Shown: one piece after another, positions 1 through 6,981 of the stretch
How positions within the stretch are numbered: position 1 is the first letter of the stretch
Layout of the letters: each line of letters opens with the position of its first letter
DNA from: Ectothiorhodospiraceae bacterium
GTDB lineage: Bacteria > Pseudomonadota > Gammaproteobacteria > HK1
Length of the DNA stretch: 64,000 nucleotides
Reading direction: 5' to 3'
Assembly: GCA_024234875.1 (NCBI GenBank)
Contig: JACKNM010000005.1
Coordinates: 310,001 to 374,000 of the forward strand
Notes under the pieces: generated by a model
The model's database searches: none
Told to the model about the DNA's origin: nothing
What the model saw: only the letters and a program-made list of their open reading frames with translations
Position numbers and translations under genes: made by a program

Positions 1-436
1 CCATGGTCCGCTCGAAGACCGGATGCGGAACTGCCGACGGTGCGACCGGGGTCTCGCCACAGACGTCCACCCGGGTGTGTCCACCGCCGTGGCCGAGCTG
101 GATCGAGGCTCGCGCGCCAGCGCCGTGGATCGCCTCGACGAGGCGGGCGAGCCCGGGCACGAAGCGGTCGTCGTGGACCCCGAGCTCGTTGAATCGGTGG
201 CGCCCGGCGCGCTCGGGCGATGCCATCTCGACGGTGACCAGGCCGACGCCGCCGAGCGCGCGGGCGCGGTAGTAGGCGATCGACCGCTCGGTGACGAAGC
301 CCTCGTCGTCGGCGCCGCGGGTGGTCATCGGCGGCATGACGATGCGGTTGGCGAGCTCGAGCCCGCCGATCCGCCCGGGTCGGAACAGGATCCCGTACGC
401 GCCGTCGTGCGCTTCGGCCGAGTCCGCTGCCGTCAT
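1..436 (-). CDS. NADH:flavin oxidoreductase (Old Yellow Enzyme family), 5' part only
   Basis: The reverse strand reads ATG at 434-436 and stays open to the window edge, giving about 145 residues; the C-terminal part lies outside. The product is the start of an FMN TIM barrel of the OYE/2,4-dienoyl-CoA reductase type: GGLELANRIVMPPMTT near residues 24-39, a GGVGLVTVEMASPERAGRHR stretch, and IQLGHGGGHTRV near residue 115, where HAGR normally sits. Family members use NAD(P)H to reduce activated C=C bonds of enones or enoyl-CoAs. It starts 28 bp after the FAD oxidoreductase and is probably the fourth gene or later of the leftward LacI-linked operon. Family is confident, substrate unknown. Confidence 0.85.
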   Translation of the reverse strand, partial: MTAADSAEAHDGAYGILFRPGRIGGLELANRIVMPPMTTRGADDEGFVTERSIAYYRARALGGVGLVTVEMASPERAGRHRFNELGVHDDRFVPGLARLVEAIHGAGARASIQLGHGGGHTRVDVCGETPVAPSAVPHPVFERTM

Positions 437-464
437 CTCGCCGACCCCACGACGTGCAGCGTCC

Positions 465-1958
465 TCACGCCGCGTCCACCCGCGGGTGGAACGCCGCGTT
501 CCTGCCGGCCAGCCGGCCGGAGGTCACGCCCCATCCGATGTGGTGACCGTGACCCTCCAGCAACAGCCCGCCCTGACCGGCCGAGCCGGCGGCGAACAGC
601 CCCGCGATCGGGGACCCGTCCTCGCGCAAGACCTCGAGCCGCTCGCTGACCTTCAGCCCGCCCTCGGTGAAGCAGATCCATGCCTTCAGTGGACCGAGCG
701 CGTAGAACGGCGGCGACGTGAGCGGCGGTGGCGTGTCGTCACCGGAGCGTTGGGTATTGCAGTCGGCGACGGTGGCGGTCAGCGCGTCGGCGGGGACGCC
801 GATGCGAGCCGCGAGCGCGCGCAGATCGTCGGCCCGCCGACACACGTCGCGGCGGTTTCGCGCGTAGTCGGGCAGATAGGCGTAGCCGACTCCGGGCGCG
901 GTGGACACGTAGTTCGGCCACGCGTCGAAGCGACGCGCGAGGTTGCCGTCGAGGACGACATAGGCGACGCGGTCGGGCTGGCGCGACACCGGCACCTCGG
1001 GATGATCGCGCTCGTCACAGAAGCGCCGGCCTTGCGCGTTGACGAGAATGGCGCCGGCCGCGAAGAGCCCGTGCGACGGCGCGAGGAAGGTGGTCACGAA
1101 CGACATCAGGAACGGGCGCAGGACCGCTCGTGGCAGATGGTCGACCGCCCACGCCACACCCCGCGCGAACGGCCGCCACGGCGGTATGCGGGTGACCGCG
1201 CTCGGCCGTGGTGGCGCGACGAATCGCAGCTCCGGGCCCCAGGCGAGATCACCGTTCAGGACCACGCCGCCGGCCTCGACCCCCATGCGCTGCCCGTCGC
1301 CGGTGCTGGCCGGGTTGATGCCCTCGATGTCCGCGACCGTGGCGCCGAGGTACTGGCGCTTGAACTCGGTCGGGGCGGCGCTGAAGTCGCCGCTGGCGAG
1401 CACCACCGCGCGCCGGGCTGCGATGGTCTCACCGCTCGCGAGGCGTACACCGGTCACGCGCGCGCCGTCACCGGTGAGCGCGCTCACCGGACTCCCGGTG
1501 CGCAGCCGCACGCCCTCGCGTCGGCAGTGACGGGCGAGGTGGTAGATGTAGCCGCGCGAGTGCGGCACCACCGCGTGCAGGCGCGGGACGCGGTGGGGCG
1601 GCTCGGGGATCGGGCGCATGAACTCGATGCCCAGATCCATCAGGAACCGGAACGCCTCGGGGACGTTGTCGACGTACAGGCGGCGCAGTGCGACGTTGTC
1701 GCGGCCGGCGCGCGGTCCGGCGAATTTCGGCATGTCCTCGAAATGCGCGTCCGGCGAGTCGTCGATGCCGGCGGCGCGTTGCTGCGGGGTCGAGCTCACG
1801 CAGATCGTCCCCACCGAGAGGCCCGTCGTCCCGCCGAGCGTCGACGCCTTCTCCAGCAGCACCACGTCGCGTCCGAGTCGCGCGGCCGAGAGCGCGGCGG
1901 TGAGCCCCGCGCCACCCCCGCCGACCACCACCACGTCGTGGGACTCGGTGGCCGCCAT
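465..1958 (-). CDS. FAD-dependent oxidoreductase of the fumarate reductase / ketosteroid dehydrogenase type
   Basis: 497 residues. A Rossmann FAD motif VVVVGGGGAGLTAALSAARL opens the protein (about residues 9-28), with a glutamate (VVLLEKAS) for the ribose. The C-terminal FAD_binding_2 signature GLFAAGSAGQGG leads into GHGHHIGWGVTSGRLAG. Relatives include fumarate reductase flavoprotein subunits, 3-ketosteroid dehydrogenases and bile-acid-operon flavoproteins, all acting on C-C/C=C bonds next to a carbonyl. It has no signal peptide, so it is probably cytoplasmic. It lies 6 bp after the SDR stop and 28 bp before the OYE gene. Coexistence with an OYE and an SDR suggests work on a cyclic or unsaturated ketone or CoA ester; the substrate is inference. 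Confidence 0.85.
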   Translation of the reverse strand: MAATESHDVVVVGGGGAGLTAALSAARLGRDVVLLEKASTLGGTTGLSVGTICVSSTPQQRAAGIDDSPDAHFEDMPKFAGPRAGRDNVALRRLYVDNVPEAFRFLMDLGIEFMRPIPEPPHRVPRLHAVVPHSRGYIYHLARHCRREGVRLRTGSPVSALTGDGARVTGVRLASGETIAARRAVVLASGDFSAAPTEFKRQYLGATVADIEGINPASTGDGQRMGVEAGGVVLNGDLAWGPELRFVAPPRPSAVTRIPPWRPFARGVAWAVDHLPRAVLRPFLMSFVTTFLAPSHGLFAAGAILVNAQGRRFCDERDHPEVPVSRQPDRVAYVVLDGNLARRFDAWPNYVSTAPGVGYAYLPDYARNRRDVCRRADDLRALAARIGVPADALTATVADCNTQRSGDDTPPPLTSPPFYALGPLKAWICFTEGGLKVSERLEVLREDGSPIAGLFAAGSAGQGGLLLEGHGHHIGWGVTSGRLAGRNAAFHPRVDAA

Positions 1959-1964
1959 CCCCCG

Positions 1965-2732
1965 TTACCGTGCGGTCCAGCCGCCGTCCACCACCAGCAT
2001 CGAGCCGGTGCAGAACGACGCCTCGTCGCTGGCGAGGAACAGGATGGCGTTGGCGATCTCCTGAGGTCGCCCCAGCCGGTTCATCGCCTGGCGCGCCTCG
2101 AGGCCCGCGCGCAATGCGGCCGGATCTGCGCTGGCGCGGAACATCTCGGTGAAGTAGGGCGACTCCACCGTCCCCGGCGCGACGCAGTTGATGCGCACGT
2201 TGGCGTCGACGTGGTCGAGCGCCATCGCGCGGGTCAGCGCCGCCACCGCGCCCTTCGATGCGCAGTACGCCGCGCGGTCGGGGATGCCGACCAGCGCCGT
2301 GGTCGACGCGGTGTTGACGATGGCGCCGCCGCCCTGGCGGATCATCACCGGGATGGCGTGCTTGCAGCCGAGGAAGACGCCCTTCACGTTGACCGCCATC
2401 AGCGCGTCCCAGTCGCCTTCCTCGGTCTCCAGCACGCTGCCGGCGAAGCCGTAGCCGGCGTTGTTGACCAGCACGTCGAGCCGCCCGTGCGCGGCGACGG
2501 TGTCGTCCACCAGCGCGCGCACCGACGCCGACGTCGCGACGTCGACCTCGCGCGCGGTGGCGCGTCCGCCAGCGGAGCGAACCGCGGCCGCCACGCGCTC
2601 GGCTGCCTCACGGTTCTTGTCGGCGACGACCACCGTCGCGCCCTGCTCGGCGAAGGTGACGGCGGTGCGCTCACCGATGCCGGAGCCGGCGCCGGTGACG
2701 ATGCAGATCTTGCCTTTCAGTCGGTCGCCCAT
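1965..2732 (-). CDS. SDR-family NAD(P)-dependent oxidoreductase
   Basis: 255 residues, typical of classical short-chain dehydrogenases. TGAGSGIG (13-20) is the cofactor loop, VVADKN (35-40) carries Asp38, which favours NAD over NADP, and NNAG is at 90-93. The catalytic Ser143, Tyr156 and Lys160 are present (NTAST and YCASK). A GGGAG ribosome site precedes the ATG. The gene lies between the acyl-CoA dehydrogenase and the FAD oxidoreductase on the same strand. It may oxidise a hydroxyacyl-CoA or cyclic alcohol formed within this pathway. Class is secure, substrate is not. Confidence 0.9.
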   Translation of the reverse strand: MGDRLKGKICIVTGAGSGIGERTAVTFAEQGATVVVADKNREAAERVAAAVRSAGGRATAREVDVATSASVRALVDDTVAAHGRLDVLVNNAGYGFAGSVLETEEGDWDALMAVNVKGVFLGCKHAIPVMIRQGGGAIVNTASTTALVGIPDRAAYCASKGAVAALTRAMALDHVDANVRINCVAPGTVESPYFTEMFRASADPAALRAGLEARQAMNRLGRPQEIANAILFLASDEASFCTGSMLVVDGGWTAR

Positions 2733-2817
2733 GTGGAAGCTCCCATCACAATGGCGCGCCCTCGGATCGGGTCACGCCGAGGTCGTGGTGACGCGCTCGG
2801 CGAGGGTCCGGACATGC

Positions 2818-3945
2818 TCACTCGCGCAGCAGCTCGCGGGCGATGATGTCGCGCTGGATCTGGTTGGTGCCCTCGTAGATCTGCGTGATCTTGGCGTCGC
2901 GGTACAGGCGCTCGACCTCGACGCCGCGGATGTAGCCCGTGCCGCCGAAGAGTTGCACCGCGTTGGCGGTATGGGTCACGGCGACGTCGCTCGCGAAGCA
3001 CTTCGCCATCGAGCAGGCGGCGCTCGCGCGGCCCTCGGCGTCGAGCCGGCGCGCCGCGTCGTGGGTCAGCAGCCGTGCCGCCTGGATGTCCTTGGCCATG
3101 TCCGCGAGCATCCAGCGCGCGCCCTGGAACTCGGCGATGGCGCGACCGAACTGTCGACGCTCGCGCACGTGCGCGAGTGCGGCGTCGAGGCCGGCCTGGG
3201 CGATTCCGACCGCGAGCGCGGCGATACCGACGCGTCCCTTGTCGAGCACGCTCATCATCATGTGGAAGCCGCGGCCGAGCTCGCCGAGCAGCGCCTCGGG
3301 ACCGAGCGCGACCGCGTCGAAACGCAGCCAGCCGATGAGCGACGCGCGCTGCCCCATCTTGTGCTCGGCCGGGCCGCGGGTGATACCGGCCGACGCACAG
3401 TCGACGAGGAAGATGCTCATGCCGCGGTGGCCCCGGGCGGGGTCGGTGCGCGCGAGCACGAAGGCGACGTCGGCCACCGGCGCGTTGTGGATCAGCTGCT
3501 TCTCGCCACTGAGCGACCAGCCGGCGCCGCTCGGGGTGGCGGTGGTCTTGATGGCCGACACGTCGGAGCCGGCCTCGGCCTCGGTGATGCAGTACGCCGG
3601 TCGAAGCGCGCCGCGCATCAGAGGCGTCAGGTAGCGCTCGCGCTGGGCCGCGGTGCCGTGCGCGACCAGCAGCGTGGTCACCAGCTCGACCAGGCCGCAC
3701 TGATCGGCGACCGAGGCGTAGCCACGGGCGAGCTCCTCCATGACCACGGCATAGCCGAGGGTGTCGAGGCCGGCGCCGCCGAGCGCCTCGGGGACGGTGA
3801 CCCCGAACAGGCCGAGGGTGGCCATCTCGTCGTAGATCTCGGTCGGTAGGCGCGACTCGGCGTCGAGCGCCGCCGCCGCCGGGCGGACCCGCGACTCGGC
3901 GAAACGACGGACGACCTCGCGCATCGACTCGTGGGCAGCTTCCAC
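2818..3945 (-). CDS. acyl-CoA dehydrogenase
   Basis: About 375 residues, the usual length. YCITEAEAGSDVSA is the FAD/substrate-contact segment, and the C-terminal IYEGTNQIQRDIIAREL places the catalytic base at Glu358. I chose GTG at 3943-3945 because GAGGT lies 7 nt upstream and the N-terminal helix MREVVRRFAESRV follows directly; ATG at 3922-3924 is the alternative. The longer reading frame upstream runs through the divergent promoter and is not coding. This is the first gene of the leftward operon, whose promoter overlaps a LacI operator at 4025-4040. It oxidises an acyl-CoA to an enoyl-CoA, passing electrons to ETF; chain type is unknown. Confidence 0.93.
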   Translation of the reverse strand: MEAAHESMREVVRRFAESRVRPAAAALDAESRLPTEIYDEMATLGLFGVTVPEALGGAGLDTLGYAVVMEELARGYASVADQCGLVELVTTLLVAHGTAAQRERYLTPLMRGALRPAYCITEAEAGSDVSAIKTTATPSGAGWSLSGEKQLIHNAPVADVAFVLARTDPARGHRGMSIFLVDCASAGITRGPAEHKMGQRASLIGWLRFDAVALGPEALLGELGRGFHMMMSVLDKGRVGIAALAVGIAQAGLDAALAHVRERRQFGRAIAEFQGARWMLADMAKDIQAARLLTHDAARRLDAEGRASAACSMAKCFASDVAVTHTANAVQLFGGTGYIRGVEVERLYRDAKITQIYEGTNQIQRDIIARELLRE

Positions 3946-4000
3946 GACCGGTACCTCGGTGGCCTCGGGCGCGCGGGGCGAGCAGTGGCCCCGCGCGCCG

Positions 4001-4030
4001 ACTGTAGATCGCCATCGGTGCCATCTGCAA
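4001..4030 (-). promoter_or_regulatory. promoter of the leftward acyl-CoA dehydrogenase operon
   Basis: On the reverse strand, -35 TTGCAG (4030-4025) is followed by exactly 18 bp and -10 TACAGT (4006-4001). The GTG start of the dehydrogenase is about 56 nt beyond. The -35 is one half of the LacI palindrome at 4025-4040, so a bound repressor would mask it. The promoter at 5161-5190 has the same hexamer and the same spacing, which makes chance less likely. Confidence 0.65.
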
Positions 4031-4040
4031 ACGCTTGCAG
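4025..4040. promoter_or_regulatory. LacI-family operator O1
   Basis: CTGCAAACGCTTGCAG is a near-perfect dyad (7 of 8 positions in each arm) with the central CG step typical of LacI/GalR operators. It lies between the divergent acyl-CoA dehydrogenase and lacI-type genes, 69 bp before the regulator's ATG. It could repress the leftward operon and also the regulator's own gene; a weak TAGGAT -10 for the latter lies at 4042-4047. Confidence 0.75.
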
Positions 4041-4108
4041 GTAGGATCTCCGAATCGCGCGACCGCGAGGCGTTCGTGGGCGTCGGGACGACGGGGCAGG
4101 GGGGCCGG

Positions 4109-5134
4109 ATGAGCAAGGGAAGCAGGCGGCAGGTCACGCTCGAGGACGTCGCACGGCTGGCGGGGGTCTCCGCGTCGACGGTGTCGCGCAGCCTCTCGAT
4201 GCCGCACATGGTCCGGGCGTCGGTGCGCGAGAGCGTGCTGTGGGCGGTGTCGCGCCTCGGCTACGTGCCCCACGGCGCGGCGCGGGCGCTGGCCCGTCGG
4301 CGCAACGCGACCATCGGGGTGATCATTCCGAGCCTGCGCTTCACGGTGTTCGCGGATCTCGTCGAGAGCCTGCAGGCGGAGCTCGGCGCGGCGGGCTACT
4401 CGGTGCTACTCGGTCACGCGGGGAGCGACCTCCGCTACGAGGCCGACCAGGCGACCGCGCTGCTGTCACGCGGGATCGACGCGCTGGTCCTCGTCGGCAA
4501 TGCGCACGACCAGAGCCTCGAGCGGATGGCCACGAATACCGGTATACCGGTGGTCACCACGTTCGACTACCGCCTCGACGCGCCTTATCCGTGCGTCGGG
4601 ATCGACAACCAGGCCGCCGGTCGTGCCCTGGTCGACCATCTCCTCGACCTCGGCCACACTCGCATCGCCGCGTTGATGCCGGACGAGCGCTTCAACGACC
4701 GTGCCGCCCGGCGTCTGGCCGGGGTCCGCGGCGCCCTCGCCGACCGTGGACTCGCGTTGCACCCGCAGCACCTGGTGCTCGGCGACGGCGCGGCCGAGGT
4801 CGGTCGGGCCGCGATGGCGGAGTTGCTCGGCCGCGAGCCGAGTCCGAGCGCGGTCGTCTGCTTCAGTGATCTGGTCGCCATCGGCGCGGTCGTCGAGTGT
4901 CGGGCGCGCGCGGTCTCGGTGCCGGGCGCGGTCTCGGTGGCCGGGTTCAGTGGCATCGGGCTGGCCGAGCTGACCCATCCCGCGATCACCACGGTCAGCT
5001 TCTCGGCGGTCGACATCGGTCGTGAGGCGGCGCGGCTCGTGCTCGACCGCCTCGACGGCGACGGGCAGGCGCCGAGCGTCGAGGTGCCCCATCGCCTGGA
5101 GCAGCGCGCGTCGACCGCCGCGCCCGGCCCCTGA
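4109..5134 (+). CDS. LacI-family transcriptional repressor
   Basis: 341 residues. The helix-turn-helix VTLEDVARLAGVSASTVSRSL (about 8-28) and hinge HGAARALARR are followed by a periplasmic-binding-protein-like effector domain starting ATIGVIIPSL. It ends with the usual SVEVPHRLEQRAST strand. ATG at 4109 is chosen because GGGG/CAGG lies upstream and the next codons lead straight into the HTH; the frame upstream to 3959 crosses operator O1. LacI proteins usually sense sugars, but both flanking operons encode acyl-CoA enzymes, so the ligand may be a non-sugar or CoA-related metabolite. Matching operators at 4025-4040 and 5152-5165 suggest control of both operons and autoregulation. Confidence 0.93.
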   Translation: MSKGSRRQVTLEDVARLAGVSASTVSRSLSMPHMVRASVRESVLWAVSRLGYVPHGAARALARRRNATIGVIIPSLRFTVFADLVESLQAELGAAGYSVLLGHAGSDLRYEADQATALLSRGIDALVLVGNAHDQSLERMATNTGIPVVTTFDYRLDAPYPCVGIDNQAAGRALVDHLLDLGHTRIAALMPDERFNDRAARRLAGVRGALADRGLALHPQHLVLGDGAAEVGRAAMAELLGREPSPSAVVCFSDLVAIGAVVECRARAVSVPGAVSVAGFSGIGLAELTHPAITTVSFSAVDIGREAARLVLDRLDGDGQAPSVEVPHRLEQRASTAAPGP

Positions 5135-5140
5135 GGGGCC
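5126..5140 (+). terminator. short hairpin enclosing the lacI-type stop codon
   Basis: GGCCCC (5126-5131) and GGGGCC (5135-5140) form a perfect 6-bp stem whose 3-nt loop is the TGA stop codon (5132-5134). There is no U-tract. It lies 11 bp before operator O2 and may insulate the regulator transcript from the rightward operon. Confidence 0.4.
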
Positions 5141-5151
5141 TCGATGGCGAT

Positions 5152-5165
5152 TACAAGCGCTTGCA
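5152..5165. promoter_or_regulatory. LacI-family operator O2
   Basis: TACAAGCGCTTGCA contains the perfect palindrome CAAGCGCTTG (5154-5163). It matches 12 of 14 positions of O1 (TGCAAACGCTTGCA at 4026-4039). It sits downstream of the regulator gene and immediately before the CoA-transferase operon, with its right half at the -35 position. Confidence 0.72.
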
Positions 5166-5190
5166 GACGCGCGTCGGGCGACCGTATAGT
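5161..5190 (+). promoter_or_regulatory. promoter of the rightward CoA-transferase operon
   Basis: -35 TTGCAG (5161-5166), 18-bp spacer, -10 TATAGT (5185-5190). The -35 overlaps O2, so repressor binding would block RNA polymerase. The geometry repeats the leftward promoter. The first gene starts about 42 bp after the -10. Confidence 0.65.
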
Positions 5191-5231
5191 CACCGCCCTC
5201 AGTCAGCCGAGGGAGGGGCCGCCGGCCGGCG

Positions 5232-6482
5232 GTGCGGGACCGTTCCATGGGCGAGACGCAGCCATCCGCGGGGTCAGCCCCCGCCGCACCCGCCCTCCTC
5301 TCTGGGATGCGGGTGGCGAGCTTCTGTCACTTCCTCCAGGGCCCGGCGGGGACCCAGTACCTGGCCGACATGGGCGCCGACGTGGTCAAGGTCGAGCCAC
5401 CGCGTGGTGCCTGGGAGCGGCACTGGGCGGCCGCCGGCGGCGCCCGGGTGGGTGAGGCGACTCCGCTCTTCCTCTGCGGCAACCGTAACAAGCGCAGCCT
5501 CGCCATCGATCTCAAGCATCCGCGGAGCAAGGAGGTCGTGTTCCGCCTCATCGAGCGCAGCCACGTGATGGTGGAGAACTTCCGCCCCGGCGCGCTCGAT
5601 CGGCTCGGTTTCGGGTACGACGAGGTCCGCCGCCGCAAGCCCGACATCATCTACGCCTCGGCGTCGGGCTACGGCGGCTCGGGGCCGTTCCTCGAGCGGC
5701 CGGGCCAGGACCTGCTGGCGCAGGCGATGTCGGGGCTGATCGCGAGCTCCGCGCGCCCCGACGGCCAGCCAACCGCGGTCGGCTGCGCCGGCATCGACCA
5801 GCACGGCGCGGCGTTGCTCGCGCTCGGCATCGTCGGTGCCTACGTGCGCTGGTTGCAGACCGGGGAGGGCACGCGGGTCGAGAGCAGCTTGCTGTCGGCC
5901 GGGATCGACCTGCAGGCCGAGTCGCTGACCGCGCATTTCGCTGCCGGGCGACCGAAGGGCCGGGCCGACCGCGATCCGCATCTCGCCACCTGGTTCCACG
6001 AGGCGCCCTACGGGGTGTACCGGCTCGCCGACTGCCATGTCGTGTTCTCGATGAACAAGCTCGATGCGCTCGGCGATGCGCTCGGTCGCGCGGAGGTCGC
6101 GGCGTGCGGCGGGCTCGACCCCTACCTCGAGCGCGACCGCATCGCGCGCACGCTGGCGGCGGCGGTGGCGGACCTCGACTACGCGACGGTGGCCGCGCGG
6201 CTGGAGCCGAGGGGCCTCTGGTTCGCGCGCGTCGACGATTTCGACGACCTGGAGCACAACCCGCAGGTCCGCCACAACGGGACCTTTCGCGAGGTCACGG
6301 TCGGCGGGCGCCAGGCCACGTTGGTGACCCATCCGGTGCGCTACGACGGTGCCGCCCCCGAGATCCGCGGTCTTCCCGAGCGCCCCGGGCAGGACTCGCG
6401 CGCGATCCTCGGTGAGCTCGGCTACGCGAGCAGCGACATCGACGGCCTGGTCGACGACGGCGTGATCGTCGCCGGCGCCTGA
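5232..6482 (+). CDS. CaiB/BaiF family (family III) CoA-transferase
   Basis: 416 residues. The N-terminal MRVASFCHFLQGPAGTQYLADMGADVVKVEPP is the CoA-binding start of the family. NRNKRSLAIDLKHP and VMVENFRPG are conserved, and the Asp of RPGQDLLAQ (Asp160) matches the catalytic aspartate of formyl-CoA transferase. GTG at 5232 is 12 nt after GAGGGAGGGG; ATG at 5247 is an alternative start. Family III enzymes move CoA between carboxylic acids, often to activate a substrate at no ATP cost. As first gene of the rightward operon it may activate the pathway's entry acid, which is inference. Confidence 0.92.
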   Translation: MRDRSMGETQPSAGSAPAAPALLSGMRVASFCHFLQGPAGTQYLADMGADVVKVEPPRGAWERHWAAAGGARVGEATPLFLCGNRNKRSLAIDLKHPRSKEVVFRLIERSHVMVENFRPGALDRLGFGYDEVRRRKPDIIYASASGYGGSGPFLERPGQDLLAQAMSGLIASSARPDGQPTAVGCAGIDQHGAALLALGIVGAYVRWLQTGEGTRVESSLLSAGIDLQAESLTAHFAAGRPKGRADRDPHLATWFHEAPYGVYRLADCHVVFSMNKLDALGDALGRAEVAACGGLDPYLERDRIARTLAAAVADLDYATVAARLEPRGLWFARVDDFDDLEHNPQVRHNGTFREVTVGGRQATLVTHPVRYDGAAPEIRGLPERPGQDSRAILGELGYASSDIDGLVDDGVIVAGA

Positions 6483-6525
6483 GCGGGCGGGGCTGGGCAA
6501 TCCACGAACCACAGAGGAGAGCGAG

Positions 6526-6975
6526 GTGTCGGAGTTCTACGTCAAGCCGGGTGACAGCGTGTCCTTCCGCAAGACCGTCGGCGAGAGCGACGTCTACCTG
6601 TTCGCCGGGATCACCGGCGACCTCGCGCCGAACCATGTCGACGAGGAGTACATGAAGCAGTCGAGCTACGGCCGGCGCATCGCGCACGGCGTGCTCATGG
6701 TCGGCTTCATGTCGACGACGTCGACGATGATGATCCATCACTCGAAGCCGGTGCGCGACGACGAGACCCCGGTCTCGCTCGGCTACGACCGCATCCGGTT
6801 CCTCGCGCCGGTGTTCATCGGCGATACCGTGACCACCACCTACACCATCAAGGAGATCGACGTCGAGCGCCGTCGCTCGCGTTCCGAGATCCGGGTCGAG
6901 AACCAGGACGGGGTGCTGGTGGCGGTGGCCGAGCACATCCTCAAATGGGTGGCGAACGCGCCGCCCGGCGGTTGA
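6526..6975 (+). CDS. MaoC-like enoyl-CoA hydratase
   Basis: 149 residues, a single hot-dog domain. The hydratase 2 motif is present as GDLAPNH with Asp32 and His37, followed by RIAHGVLMVGF (His54). GTG at 6526 follows AGAGGAGAGCGA. MaoC proteins hydrate trans-2-enoyl-CoAs or unsaturated diacyl-CoAs such as mesaconyl-CoA. Position between two CoA-transferases suggests it hydrates the enoyl-CoA made by the acyl-CoA dehydrogenase encoded leftward. The next gene starts 6 bp after its stop, so translation is probably coupled. Confidence 0.9.
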   Translation: MSEFYVKPGDSVSFRKTVGESDVYLFAGITGDLAPNHVDEEYMKQSSYGRRIAHGVLMVGFMSTTSTMMIHHSKPVRDDETPVSLGYDRIRFLAPVFIGDTVTTTYTIKEIDVERRRSRSEIRVENQDGVLVAVAEHILKWVANAPPGG

Positions 6976-6981
6976 GCGGCG

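Noticed and set aside
291..2846. Open frame of 851 codons on the forward strand
   Set aside because: It is antisense to the FAD oxidoreductase and SDR genes, shows no family motifs and is rich in Arg, Ala, Val and His. Such frames are frequent in very GC-rich DNA.
3946..4209. N-terminal extension of the acyl-CoA dehydrogenase to 4209
   Set aside because: It would run through the divergent promoter and operator O1 and into the repressor gene; it has no family similarity, and a ribosome site supports the later GTG.
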